Assembly: GCA_030737835.1 (NCBI GenBank)
Contig: CM060854.1
Location: forward strand, 16,624,699 to 16,688,698
Direction: 5' to 3'
DNA from: Acorus gramineus
Lineage: Eukaryota > Streptophyta > Magnoliopsida > Acorales > Acoraceae
Length of the DNA: 64,000 nucleotides
The notes under the pieces were generated by a model that saw only the letters and a program-made list of their open reading frames with translations, ran no database searches and was not told where the DNA came from. Shown here piece by piece: positions 44,376-56,690 of this stretch; positions within the stretch are counted from its first letter, which is position 1, and the number at the start of each line of letters is the position of its first letter. Both the position numbers and the translations under genes were made by a program.

Positions 44376-45129
44376 CCATTATTATATCATAATTCCTGAT
44401 AGTTCATAAGTATCCACTTTCCCAAATAAACTGAGTCTATGTTTGCTTGAATTCTACATATTTAATTTGGCACGCCAAACCCTATTTTGAAATGCTCTTG
44501 AGATAGTTGGTCAATTTTATTACATTAAATTATTATAATATCATGTTATCACATAACTAAGATTTAACAATTAAACAATTAAACTTTTTTTAGTATTACG
44601 GCATCATCTAAATTGCTGAAATACTAGAACTAAAAATATGAACATAAAAGCTATGTTGTTGTTTCGTGATTCATAGATTGTATCAAACAATTCAAACTGA
44701 TATACTCAATTATGATTAATCTTCTGGTATCTTCTTGTGTCCATTGCATTTTTAATGCAGGTATAATATTTTTTATCCCTATGCATGCCTATTAAATTTG
44801 ATTGAAGTTGGCAAATTATATGACGTGACAGAAAAGACATAATAATTACCTCTTTATCTATCATGGGATTATTGGTTGATCGTTGGATATATTTGGGTCA
44901 TTTCCCAATAAAAGATTTATATGTATTGTCAATCTCTTTTCATGTAGTTTCTCCATTATTTTTATAATTCCTTGTTTTAGGAACCACATAAATTATTTTA
45001 GCACAATAACAGGACAAAGTGCTACCACGGAATTACTACTTTGACTCTTTTAACTGCATATTTAAAATCTAATTAAATCATATGTTATTTTTACCATTTA
45101 TTTTTTATATGCGAAATTCTTTTATTGGT

Positions 45130-45620
45130 GATTGACAAGATATGTGGTTGATGTAGTTGGTTTGAAGGGGAAGAGCATTTGTTTTGCACTTGAAGAAGTG
45201 CATGCAAATCCTTCGCGAGAATCAGAACCACAGCGTGAAAATGTTTCTGATTCTGATATTAGAAATGATGCTTTATGTTTGACCTCACCTAAGTGGGATG
45301 TAGCAGTGGCAAATTGTTCAACTTCATGAGCCTCTAAAGTTGATCATGAAAATTTCTTTGATACCTGTCTTCACGGTTTACTTCCACCTCCTGAACTAGA
45401 AGATCATCAGAAAACTGATTCCGTTATTGGATCATGCTTTGCTTTATATTCATAGAGATGAAATAATGCATCCCCAATACATGAAGATCCATCATTGATT
45501 CATGGTAAAGCTTCAGTTCCAGATCAGATTTGGAGCAGTCATTATTAATCTTGCTTGATGAAGTGAAAAAGGACAAATCTTTGGAGAAGCCATGTTCATA
45601 TAGAATTTAAAGCCATGTTG
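45130..45620 (+). pseudogene. Unidentified decayed coding remnant
   Basis: Coding-like composition: 'KGKSICFALEEVHANPSRES' and 'ENVSDSDIRNDALCL' up to a TGA at 45327, then in the same frame 'ASKVDHENFFDTCLHGLLPP' up to further stops near 45455. I do not recognise the protein. It sits just upstream of the CCX remnant and might be a separate exon of the same or another gene. Confidence 0.4.
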
Positions 45621-45779
45621 AGGTATCCTTGTTTTACGCACCATTTCTTTTGTTTCATCAACCTTGTTCGTTCTAGCTGATATGATAAATTTTTGCAGTT
45701 AATCCTGCATTTTCTAGTCATACAAATTGCCTGATTGCTTGTTACTATTGTCCTTGGACAGATTTCAAGGTTATGGGAG

Positions 45780-46345
45780 GTTCAAGTTTCAACTTTTCTA
45801 AAGCTGACCATTCATCCACAATGCCTTCCCAATAGAAGCGATTCTATATCTAGGCTAACATTGGTCTCTACCCCCTCACGCTTTTGTATTCATGCAATTC
45901 CTTCATCTCAATGGACCACCGGATCGAGTTCCCTCCTCCCGCACTCGCATTTTCCTCTCTGGTCAGTTGTACTTTTCTTAACCTTGTCCCCTCAGATTCA
46001 TCCCCTACATGATTGAAAAGGACCCTCCAGATACTGAATAATTATCATCACTACTCATGGCTTTTGTGATAAGCGTGTTCTGGATATCGACAATGGCAGA
46101 GAGCTTTTAGACTGCCTTGCAACATTTGAGGTTATATTAAAGCTGCCCCCAACTCTTTTAGGTCTGATAGTGCTCGCATGGGGGGATTCTGTTGGTGATC
46201 TCATTGCTGATGTGGCATTTGCCAAGGCGGGTCAGCCCACAATGGCAATAGAAGGTTGCTTTGCAGGGCTTGTTTAACATGTTCGTTGGTCTAGGCATTG
46301 GTTTGTTGATAGAAACTGCAGGGGTTTGGAATTGGCATATGAACT
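45780..46345 (+). pseudogene. Cation/calcium exchanger (CCX-type) pseudogene fragment
   Basis: Frame-hopping translation gives 'LTIPSTMPSQ' and 'LYPLTLLYSCNSFISMDH' (45800-45920), 'FVISVFWISTMAE' (46060-46105), 'LLDCLATFEVILKLPPTLLG' (46108-46165), 'LAWGDSVGDLIADVAFAKAG' (46173-46230) and 'GCFAGL...MFVGLGIGLLIETAG'. The G-D-S-x-x-D-L-I-A-D-V block and GCFAG motif mark the second Na/Ca-exchanger repeat of plant CCX membrane transporters. At least three frameshifts and several in-frame stops are visible, so the gene is dead. The part before 45780 is missing or unrecognisable. Confidence 0.8.
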
Positions 46346-47490
46346 CCGGTTCCATGTAAGCATCATAGTTGCATGATGGAATCTCTTCTAGTAATGATTG
46401 GTTTATGTTCCGGGTGCCATGATTTTGGGGTTTCTGCCTCATCTGTGTTTATGCTCTTTTCATTGACGTAAGCCTTGTGATCGCCAAGTTTGTGAATTGA
46501 GCTAATAAGAGGGGATATTGTATTATCATTGTTCATCAGCCAATTTTTGGGAGATGATAAGCTTTATAGGCTCCCAAGATGATCAACCAATTTACTTAAA
46601 GAAGCTGAGATTAACAAGATTATTTATCATGTTGGGGTGAGAGCTATGGCAGTTTTTCAAAATGCTGGAGTTGAGGTCAGCTGAAAATGAATTCCTAAGA
46701 AGTGGCACTTAAATGTTTCATTGATGTAATCGGATCTTACATTTTACATCAGATTTCATATTTGTAATATAATTCACTGCACCCACAAAAAAAAAAATCA
46801 CTGCAAGTCAAAATGGTTTTATTTTAGAGGATTCATGCACGTCCTTTTGAATGCAACGTGAAAATGGTAGAAGAATCTGATCTCTATCAAGATCCTATAA
46901 ACTCTTTGAATTTACAAGGAAGATAACATAAATCCTAAAATATCATAAGATTAACATAAATCCTTTGTTTTGGATGTGAGTAGAACTCTCTTCTACCCTG
47001 TTTCATGTGGCCTGGGCAGTTTTCCTTATTTTTTCTTGTATTTGAATTGAGCTTCATTCTTAATATAATAAGGCGATAACCTACCATTTCTTTCATAAAA
47101 AATAAAAATAAAATCTTGAATTCATAGGACAACAATAAAAATGAAATATAAGATCGTAAAACCGTAAATTCATAATTCACCAAATCTCATAAAACTTATT
47201 CATAATTCACCAAATCTCATAAAACTTTATTTTGATGATTGATTTGAAACCAAATATTCTATCATTTTTGTTTTCATTGGTCTCTTTTAATTTATTTTAA
47301 TAATTTTCAGATTTAATCAAAACTAGATTAAGTGCTGAAATTGTATATTTAATGAATGTAAATGAGCTAATAGAGCTTTGGTAAAATATGTAAGCACCTC
47401 CCACCTCCTTGAAAGAAGTCAAGGGATCACATCCTAGGAGTACCATTCTTAAAAAAAAAAAAAATGAATGTAAATTTTTATCTTATAATA
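46346..47490. other. Intergenic, no gene seen
   Basis: AT-rich, with an adjacent repeat of 'CATAATTCACCAAATCTCATAAAA' type at 47168-47225 and scattered short open frames. A coding-like trace at 46600-46680 ('GVRAMAVFQNAGVEV') is too short to name. Confidence 0.45.
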
Positions 47491-47497
47491 ATAATAG

Positions 47498-48175
47498 GGA
47501 AAAATATATATAGCCCCGTGCAAGTTTATTTTATATCCATACCAATCCCTCTTTTTTTTAAATCCATATAACCCCCTGATTGTTTGGATTGAATTGATAT
47601 ACCCCCCTGCTGTTAACATCTTTAAACTATTGTGTGGTTATCTTAACCACACATGGTTAAATTACTTTGTTACCCTCGTCACTTTTATCCACACTTAATG
47701 AAAAAGTGCATATAATCCTCTAAAAGTTTGCGAATATACATATCGACCTCTCATTTTTTTGAATATCCATATAATCCTTATATTTTCTTATAGATAAAGA
47801 TTTAGGCTCATGAGTTTGTTTTCTATTAAAATATTCCCGGTATATTCTATCCATCTAAGGGGATTGCAAATGCGCTTATCTTAATAATCTCATGAGATTT
47901 AAGAAAAATTCAATATAATACATCTAAATGATCAAAAGCACCTCCGTAAAAAAAAATACCCCATAAAATGTGTTTCTTCCTCAATGTGTTAAGAATAAAT
48001 TATTATTTATTGATAGTTTAACCACACACAAATTTTAACTGGATAATGGTAAGGAGTGATATGAATTAAATGAGTAATTTTAGGGGGTTATATGGATGTT
48101 CTGAAAAGTGAGGGGTCAATATGTATATTAACAATCTTTGAAGGGGTTATATGAATATATATGAATAAAGTGATG
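47498..48175. mobile_element. TIR element related to 4745-5888
   Basis: Left end GGGAAAAATATATATAGCCC with 'AAATCCATATAACCCCCTGA' inside; right end read backwards has TTCATATAACCCCTTCAAAG and '..ATCCATATAACCCCCTAA'. The TIRs are imperfect over about 90 bp. No ORF. Target duplications not resolved. Confidence 0.5.
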
Positions 48176-48864
48176 TTAATAATTGGAATATTATACGAAT
48201 ATTCTTCCTAAATTGATGGTAATTTAACTCAAGGGTTTTTTTTGTTTAATCATGGAAACTTTCATAGGGTTAATTGGATTTTCAGATAAAACACGAGGTG
48301 GTATATGCATTTTTCATAATACTAATATGTTTTTAATTTCGCCCTTGCATTATATAGTATTAAAAATGGATATTAATATGATATAATAATTTTTAATTAT
48401 ATAATACAACTTATTAAATCTTATAATAAGTAGCATTTAATAATCTCAAATAATAATACAAGTTGTATTACATAATAAAAGTATATTATTATATTTTATT
48501 TATACAATGGTAATACAATTGTTATGACATAATATATTTTAATCTTATTAATAGTAAGATTTGTAAGTTAATAAATATACTCGTACAAAAATATAATAAT
48601 ATGTATTATTACTTTTAATATAAAATTATTATATCTAAAACCAATGTAACTTTTAATATTATCTTGCAATATTAAATTTTTAACATGAATGCTTTTTTTA
48701 ATGAATATATGAGAATCTAAAATGTGGATATATATATAACAAATTCAACTTTATATTGTTTTAATAGCATACGAAAATTTTTAAAAAAAACTTTTATGTT
48801 GACGAAAAGGAGAATGTACAATCACTTTTCCAAAACTACTTACACCATGCAAAATATTTATTTT

Positions 48865-49178
48865 TGTTGTGAATATGGTGGTGGATAACCACCACTTTTC
48901 TAACCCATAACCTCCCCCACTCTTCAACTTAATAACCTCCCTCACTCTTCTATTCCATAACACTTCTATTATTGCCCCACTATCTCCCCCTCACCTCTAT
49001 AGACTTGTAACTCCCCATCTTTAGAATTCCTCTATGCACCCTATAAATAGAGGGGTTTCTCTTGTATTCCATCAACCAACAAATAGTGAATAAGAATCTC
49101 TCTCTACTTCTCTTCTCTATATACTTGTGTGCTTTGTTTATATACTCTTATATATCATATTCTATATAGTTTATAACA
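48865..49178 (+). repeat. Copia 5' LTR (314 bp)
   Basis: TATA box CTATAAATA at 49041-49049 and a CTCTCTCT-type stretch downstream. Nearly identical to the 3' LTR, with a modest number of base changes. Confidence 0.92.
49041..49049 (+). promoter_or_regulatory. TATA box of copia LTR
   Basis: CTATAAATA followed by GAGGGG; the same motif is at 59174-59182 in the 3' LTR. Confidence 0.7.
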
Positions 49179-49192
49179 CGTTATCAGCACGA
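49179..49192 (+). other. Copia primer-binding site (putative)
   Basis: CGTTATCAGCACGA directly after the 5' LTR. TTATCAGCACGA-type sites are common after the LTR of plant copia elements. It is not the standard tRNA-Met 3'-end complement. Confidence 0.55.
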
Positions 49193-49789
49193 CGACGCTC
49201 TAGTCTACTTCGTCAACGAGGTTTGTATTTTAGTGAGTCCATGATGTTCAAATCATCATGATTTCATTTTGTTTACAAAATGATTGGATGTTAACAGTAC
49301 CGGTTTGTGATATTTTTTCATGTGATTTTTTGAAAAGTATGCACTATTTACTCGTATAATTGTTTACAATTTCTTACATGAAAATTTTATTAGTTTTCAT
49401 TGCATAATGAGATTTGAAAAAAAAAAATTTAGTGTTACAGGTACTAAATATTATTCCTCCTGGACATTGTATGATCTTATACTTCATGTTATTATTATTA
49501 TTATTACTATGAATGATACACCTCATGTTAATAATGCAAGCACACATGCAGCTATATACTTATATATTCTACAAGTTGGTGCAGCTATATAGCCATTCTC
49601 TTCTAAAAAAAAAAATGGCTGAGATGATTAAAATTTGTAGCTTAAAATTTTTTCTGTTTGACTATAGAATTATATTTTGATGTTTCACTTATTGCTTAGA
49701 TTTGTGTTAACATCAGTCCTTATTCCTTGTATCAATTAATTTGATATTTATAAACATCTGATTTGATATTTATTTTAATATTACAATGT

Positions 49790-52700
49790 CATGTGTCCCT
49801 ATAGGACCATACAAAAATTGTAATTACATGGATCCCTGAAGGACCATGTAGAAGTTATGAATAATGTGTCCCAATAAGACCATGCAAATTTTATTCTATC
49901 CCTGAAGGACTACAAAAAAAAAAATTATTACTTGGATCCTTGGAGAATCATGTAAAAGATATGATTAAAAATGTCCATGAAGGACTATGATTATATTGTA
50001 TCCATGAAGGATGTCACACCCCAGGGCGGCCGTCCCCAGGACGCGGCAAGGGTATACATGATATCAGCAGTCAATACAAGGGATCAATAACATACCATAA
50101 ACAACAGCTAAAAAGACAACACAGACAACAAAAGGGCTGACATGATGTATACATAGAAAGCGGAAGCTAAAAAGACTGAATCTGTAAATCAACAACACTT
50201 TACAGACTCGATACATAATCATATGTCCTGTGAGAGCCAATATATCCACAATACAAATACAATCCAAACTGGGTGCCCAAGCACAAAAATATATACATAC
50301 AATGAAAAGGAAGGATGCTGCTGGCCTCAAAAGTCGAGGGACGTGGCGCTACTCCGGTACTGGTGTAGTCGCTCGGGAAGCTCCTCCTTCAAGTCCACCT
50401 CGGTAATCACTGGAGAAAATAATTATGCGAGGGGTGAGCCACACGCTCAATGAATAGCACAACCCATGCATCACAGTTTATATTAACCACATTTAATCAA
50501 GTCACTAGCCTCAAAATGGCATAAACAACACAAATCCGGGGGTTCGTTACATCGCCGAACCACCACACCCTCACCCTGACCCTCATCCCTCAATAGGTGA
50601 CAAAGGATATTGGGACTTAGTAGGCTGATAATCATCCTCACACAATCCAGTGGGTCGCCACATCGCCGGCCCACCATACCCTCACCCCTCAATAGGTGAT
50701 ATAGGCTCTTGGGACTGACTAGGCTGTTGGTCACCCTTGGTCCACCGATAGTCTCTCCCCACTCCGTAGGCCGTTTGGCCACTCCCACATTCGGCACAGT
50801 CCGTCTACCAAATCAGGAGGTGCCTACTGATGGGAGCCCCTGCACGGGACGACCTTTCTAACGCTGAGGTAGTCTCTACACGGATCCAACGAAGGGAACA
50901 GAACAGCCTATCCATCGCATATGATCCACTCGGATCCGCTGACAACACATCTCTACAACTCTAATGTCTTGAATTCTTCAGAATTCCTCCAGCGCGCATA
51001 ACCAAGATGCGGGGAATACATAAGATAATAATGAGGAAAAGAAACCTTGGGAGGGCAACCTGAGGTCCCGATATAGGACATCCCACCAACCAAACAAGGA
51101 ACACGGAGTACCCTAGCCCGGGTCTCAATGTTGACCTCGCAAGGCCCCCTTAATATTCCCCAAGGCATGCTAAAAATATCTTAAGTCTGCATTTAATTTA
51201 ATAAATCAAACTAATAGGACACATGCATAGGTCGAGGCTTTCCTAGCATGATAACGAGGTGACAAGATGCACGGCTCATACACATATCCTAAGGGTGCAA
51301 GTCCCTAACATACAAGTCTAGGGTGGCATGCATTCTACACATTAATCATGCTTGCATGGATTACATATAACAGTTAATATTAACTATGCTGCCCCAGGGG
51401 AGGACGGTACATGCCCAAGTGCATGTAGTGCCTCCCAACTGGGTTGGGTTGTCCCACTCACCGGTAACCGGGTCGTCGCGCGACCGTCCGTCAAGATCTG
51501 CAAGACAGGGTAATCAACCCGGTGAGTAAAATACACAAATACTACAAAATACTCAAAAATACACAAATAAATACCCAACACTCGGGCAAACGTACATACG
51601 GCCCGTACGCACGCTAGCCCGAGCGCCCCGACTCACTCCCGCACCCCCGGCAACCACCCGCACGGCCACCCGCCCTCGGATGCATCGCCGCGCCTCAGCC
51701 CGCGCACCCAGGCGCACCGCCGGCCCCTGCCCGCACGCCTGGACATGCTGCCGAGCCACCCGGGTGCACCGCGCGCCCACTGCGCCCCATCGCAGCAGTG
51801 CCCGCGCGCACACCGCACGCCCAGCGCGCCCAGCGCCTCGCCCCGCGCGCACCTCTGCTGCCCTCGCCTCGCTCCGCGCGCACCCCGCGCGCACCACAGG
51901 CTCGCCCAGCACTCCACTGACTCGCCGCGCACGCACCACCGCCTCTACGCAGCGCTCAGCGCGCACCACCGCCTCGCTCCGCGCACACCCCGCGTGCACC
52001 ACCGCCTCTGCGCCGCGCTTAGCGCGCACGCCCCCGCACGGCGCCCTGCACGCAGCGCCCCGTCGCCCACGACCAGCGCCCAGCACACCCGCGCCCAGCG
52101 CCCAGCATGCGGGCCCAGCACGCCCTCCAGCTCCACCCGAGCGCACGCCCGCGCGCACGCACGCGCGTGCCCTGCCAGCTGCTCCGCCTGCTGCGCCTGT
52201 GCTGCCTGTGCTGCTGCCTGTGCTACTGCCCTGCCCGAGACCACCAGCCACCCTGTCCGAGCACCTCTACCTGCTCTATCCGGCCACCAATGGCCTCCAA
52301 CAGCCACCAATCACCCCCCACAGCCACCAACACCCAAACCCACCCTCCTAACAAGTATCTAAGCAAGAAAAGGAAGGAAAGAGAGCTTACCCAAAGGAAT
52401 GAGAGGAAAGGAAGGGAACCAGAAGCTCCTCTTGCACCGAAATGCCTCCCCAAAGCCTTCCACCACCAAGATCTCCTCCTAGCCAAGAAAGGGCCAAAAT
52501 CTGAGGAGAAAAGAGGGGGGGAGAGGGGGTCAAACTCACCGGAATTCGAATCCGAGAACACCGGGGGATAGATCGGGACCGGATCTAACCTTTCTATGTT
52601 TTGAGTTTTGAGTTTCAAGCACCCTAGGTGGCTCAAAACTAAGAAAAGGAGAGAGGGGGAGAGAGAAAATCTATTTGGGAAGATGATGAATAGTGTAGGG

Positions 52701-53400
52701 CAACCTTTTTAGCTCACTTAAATAAGTCAACACCCCTTAATTAGGGTTAACTAGGGTTAAGGCTTGATTAATTAGGTTTAAGTGGGTTTTTAAGTGGGAT
52801 TTTACTTGGGTCAACCCAACCACACAAAAAGACAAAAAGGGTTGACCAAGTCATGGGCCCACTTTGACCGAGTCAACTCTCCCAATGACTTCTCGCTCGG
52901 TCAAAACCCGGATACGCCCCGGAACTGCAAAATTCTGAAACGTACCGGAATTCAATGAAATTTTCGTGAGTGGCTTGAAATGGCACCAGGACACATAATA
53001 TGCAGTTAGATGTTTAATCGGAGTCCTCAAACTCAGGACGATAGCTAACAGTCCAAATTTTGCGGTTCCGATTGAAAAACGAAAAAAACTAAAAAACTGC
53101 CAAAATGTTCCAATGGTTACCAGCAGGCCAAAAAGTGACACATATATAACAAAGGATCATACAAATTTTATTTTATTTTATCCATGAAGGATTGTACAAA
53201 AATTATGATTATATGAATCTTTGAAGGATCATGTAAAATTTTATTTTGTTCTATCCCTGAAGGACTATACAAAAATCATGATTGTTCGTGTCCCTGTAGG
53301 ACCAAACAAAAGTTATGTGATATATTTTTTGGGTCCTTGAAGGACCAAATAATAATAATAATAAAAAGATCCATGTATCCCAGCAGGAACATGTAAAATA
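49790..53400 (+). repeat. Tandem 'GTCCNTGAAGGACCA' repeats in copia leader, split by LTR F
   Basis: About five units at 49795-50006 and six or more at 53157-53400, spaced about 40-50 bp. The core TCC-TGAAGGA is near-palindromic (clearest at about 53331-53346, GGTCCTTGAAGGACC). Solo LTR F inserted in the middle of the array. Confidence 0.8.
50012..53151 (-). mobile_element. Solo chromoviral LTR F, minus strand (3140 bp)
   Basis: Minus-sense ends TGTTATATATGTGTCAC and GGGGTGTGACA; perfect 5-bp target duplication AAGGA at 50007-50011 and 53152-53156. No internal domain. Sequence is close to E. Carries the CpG block (51570-52190) and stem-loop modules. Inserted in the copia leader repeats, so it is younger than the copia element. 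Confidence 0.92.
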
Positions 53401-53644
53401 TGCATCATCATAATGAAGAGGATTTAAAGATTAATACCTCATTGACAAAGGTCCACCGGCCATTATGCCTCAAATATGCTCTAGTTGTAGCAATATTGAG
53501 AGCATTAATTTTATATATTCTTATTGCCGAACAACGATTTTTTTTAAAATATCATGTAATTCAACCCAATGGCATAGCATCATTACCCGAAGTAAATGCC
53601 TTTTATTTTATGTTCGCCATGGAAGTTGTGATTATGAATGATGA
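53400..53644 (+). pseudogene. Possible copia gag remnant
   Basis: 81-aa open stretch (to 53644, where LTR G enters) with '..FFLKYHVIQPNGIASLPEVNA', which resembles the segment near the end of plant copia gag (a ..K.H..RP.G....PEVNA pattern). No zinc knuckle is seen. The assignment rests on this short pattern only. Confidence 0.45.
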
Positions 53645-54908
53645 TGTTATATATGTGTCAGTTTTTAGCCTTCTAGTAACCATTGGAGCATTCTGGCAAT
53701 TTTTCAACTTTTTCTTTTTTCGATCGGAACAGCTAAATTTTGGGACTTTTAGCTATCATCCTGAGTTTGAGGACTCCGATTGAAAATCTAACTGCATATT
53801 ATGTGTCTTGGTACCATTTCAAGCCACTCATGAAAATTTTATCGAATTCCGGTAACGTTTCAGAATTTCACAGTTCTGAATCGTATCCGGGTTTTGACCG
53901 AGCGAAAAGTCATTGGGAGACTTGACTTGGTCAATGTGGGCCCATGACTTGGTCAACTCTTTTGTCTTTTTGTGTGGTTGGGTTGACCCAAGTCAAAGTG
54001 CACTTAAACCTAATCTAACCTAGCCTAAACCTAATTAGGGCTAAGTTAAGTGGGTGTGAGAGTGTGTGGTGTGTGTGTGAGCATAAATAAATCCCACGAC
54101 AACATTAGTTCCCCCCACTATTCATCATCTTCTCCACCTCAAAATCTCTCTCTTCCTCTCTTTAAATCCCCATTTTGACCTAGCTAAGGTGGTTGAAACC
54201 AAAAACCCTAGAAATAGAAAAGGAAGGTGAGGACCCAATCTATCCATCCATGGTCTTGGATCTTCATTTCCTTTTGTTTTTCCTCCTCTTATGGACCCTC
54301 TTCTCCTCTGTTTTCAGCCCCTCTTAGGCTGAGTTGGGAGCTTGGTGGTGGTGGTCTTGGAGGTGGTGTTTCGGTGCGCGAAGAGCACCCGTTCTTCCTC
54401 CCCTTCTCTTCCTCTCCTAGGGTAAGCTTCCTTTCCTTCCACTCTTATTTAGATGCATGTTAGGAGGTGTTTTTGGTTATGCATGGGTGTTGGGGAGTTG
54501 GAGGGGGCTGTTGGGGGCGGTTGAGGGTGTTAGGGTTGGCTCGGGTGCATGCGGGCTCACCGGCGCGCGCAGGCAGGCAGGCGCAGGCAGGCAGACAGGC
54601 AGGGCAGGCTGGCAGGCGCAGGCGGCAGACAGGCAGGGCAGGCTGGCAGGGGACGCGTGCGTGCGCGCGGGCACGCGTGCGGGTGCTGCGCGCTGGGCGC
54701 CGTGCGGGGGCGTGCGCACGGAGCGCTGCGCAAACTTAGTCTTTTAGTTTCCGCTATTTGTGTATATATCATGTCAGCCCTGTTTTTGTCTGTGTTATCG
54801 TTTTCATTTTTGCTATTGTTTAGAGTATGTTATTGACCTCCTGTTTAGACTGTTGATATCATATATACACTTGCCGCGTCCCGGGGACGGCCGCCCTGGG
54901 GCGTGACA
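53645..54908 (+). mobile_element. Solo chromoviral LTR G with internal deletion (1264 bp)
   Basis: Starts TGTTATATATGTGTCAG and ends GGGGCGTGACA; perfect 5-bp target duplication GATGA at 53640-53644 and 54909-54913. It jumps at about 54730 from the CpG-rich block to the last about 175 bp of the LTR, losing the acceptor-like site and all stem-loop modules. Second LTR insertion in the copia element, in the opposite orientation to F. Confidence 0.92.
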
Positions 54909-55211
54909 GATGAGATCATGATTTATATAGTTGAGAAAGCACAACAATCATAAAGTTTGTAAAATATCTCAAATCACTAGAAGTGATTTGCTATTAAACA
55001 AAAGCATAATTGAAGGGAAAAGGGTTGCAGAACAAACCCCTAACACAAGGAAAATGATTGTTATGTATTTGGTGCTTTAAAAATATGGTCACGTACCTGA
55101 TGTACGATCAGACTTTTATAATTTTTATAATTATAATTTTTCTTTGTTATCTAAAATCCATTTTTCTTATTTTTATATTTATCTTATTTATTTCATTTTT
55201 TTTTTACAAGA

Positions 55212-56051
55212 ATGGCTATGGTTGGTGACATTTGTCTAGCAGACAGCGCTACAACACATACGATCCTACGAAATAAACAATATTTCTCGACATTGACATT
55301 AATCAATGCAAATGTTAATACCATTTCTGGTACTACGAAATTAATTGAAGGCTCCGGAAGAGCAAATATAATATTACCAGGAGGTACAAAATTTTGTATT
55401 AATGATGCATTATATTCAGCAAGATCCAGAAGAAATCTGCTAAGTTTTAAGGATATCCGTCTTAATGGATATCATATTGAGACTATCAATGAAAACAATA
55501 TGGAGTATTTATGCATTACTTCAATTGTTTCAGGCCAAAAACATGTATTAGAGAAACTTCATGCTTTCTCATCTGGGTTGTATTATACAACCATAAAAAC
55601 AATCGAATCATATGCTGTAATGAACCAGAAGTTCTATGATTCAGATATTTTTACACTTTGGCATGATCGTCTCGGGCATCCAGGATCTACAATGATGCGT
55701 CGAATAATTGATAATTCATTTGGGCATTCGTTAAAGAACCAGAAGATTCTTTTACCTAATCACTATCAATGCACTTCGTGCTCACAAGGAAAATTGATAG
55801 TTAGACCATCCCCTACAAAAGTCAATGTTGAGTCACCAACATTTTTGCAAAGAATCCAAGGGGATATATGTGGCCCAATCCACCCCCCATGTGGACCATT
55901 CAAGTATTTTATGGTATTGATAGACGCATCTGCTAGATGGTCGCATGTTTGTCTATTATCCACTCGGAATGCTGCATTTGCAAGACTACTTGCTCAGATA
56001 ATCCGATTACAGTCATTTTTCGGATTATCATATAAAGTCAATACGTCTTGA
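55212..56051 (+). pseudogene. Copia protease and integrase N-terminal half
   Basis: 279-aa frame. Protease active-site region 'CLADSATTHTIL' (D11; the usual DSG is DSA here). Integrase zinc domain H151, H156, C187, C190 ('LWHDRLGHP', 'CTSCSQGK'), then the core start 'QGDICGPIHPP' with the first catalytic Asp (D218). A frameshift at about 56015-56045 separates it from the rest of the core. Confidence 0.9.
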
Positions 56052-56054
56052 TGG

Positions 56055-56690
56055 AGCTGGTGAATTCACATCGAAAACTTTTAACGACTATTGTATGTCG
56101 CATGGCATCGATGTTGAACACCCTGTTGCTCATGTGCACACCCAAAATGGATTAGCTGAATCATTTATTAAGCATCTTCAGCTAATTGCACGTCCTATGC
56201 TTTTGAGGACAAAATTACCCGTTTCAGCTTGGGGTCATGCTATATTGCATGCAGCAGCATTAGTTCGCCTTCGGCCAACTGCTTATCATCAATATTCCCC
56301 TTTACAGCTCGTACTGGGTCATCAACCAAATATTTCACATCTTCGAATTTTTGGTTGTGCTGTACAAGTTCCTATTGCCCCTACACAACGAACTAAAATG
56401 GGCCCTCAACGTCGATTGGGAATTTATGTAGGCTTTGATTCTCCTTCTATTATAAGATATCTTGAACCATTGACAGGGGATGTTTTTACCGCTCGATTTG
56501 CGGATTGTCATTTTGATGAGACAATATTCCCGTCGTTAGGGGGAGAAAATCCGTCGCCAGAAGAACGACGTGAACTTACATGGAAAACTCCATCTTTGTC
56601 TCATCTTGATCCTCGCACTAATCAATGTGAAACTGAAGTGCAAAGAATCACCATCTTCAAAGAATTGCGCATCAATTGCCAGATGCATTC
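56055..56690 (+). pseudogene. Copia integrase C-terminal half
   Basis: Continues the core with 'RLDGAGEFTSKTFNDYC' (second catalytic Asp) and 'HTQNGLAESFIKHLQL' (catalytic Glu), then 'HLRIFGCAV' and 'GPQRRLGIYVGFDSPS', which are standard copia integrase-tail blocks. A frameshift near 56645 ends the frame before the RT linker. Confidence 0.9.

Noticed and set aside
46158..46442. Minus-strand 94-codon ORF over the CCX remnant
   Set aside because: It is the reverse complement of the exchanger pseudogene, whose plus-strand translation has clear family motifs.
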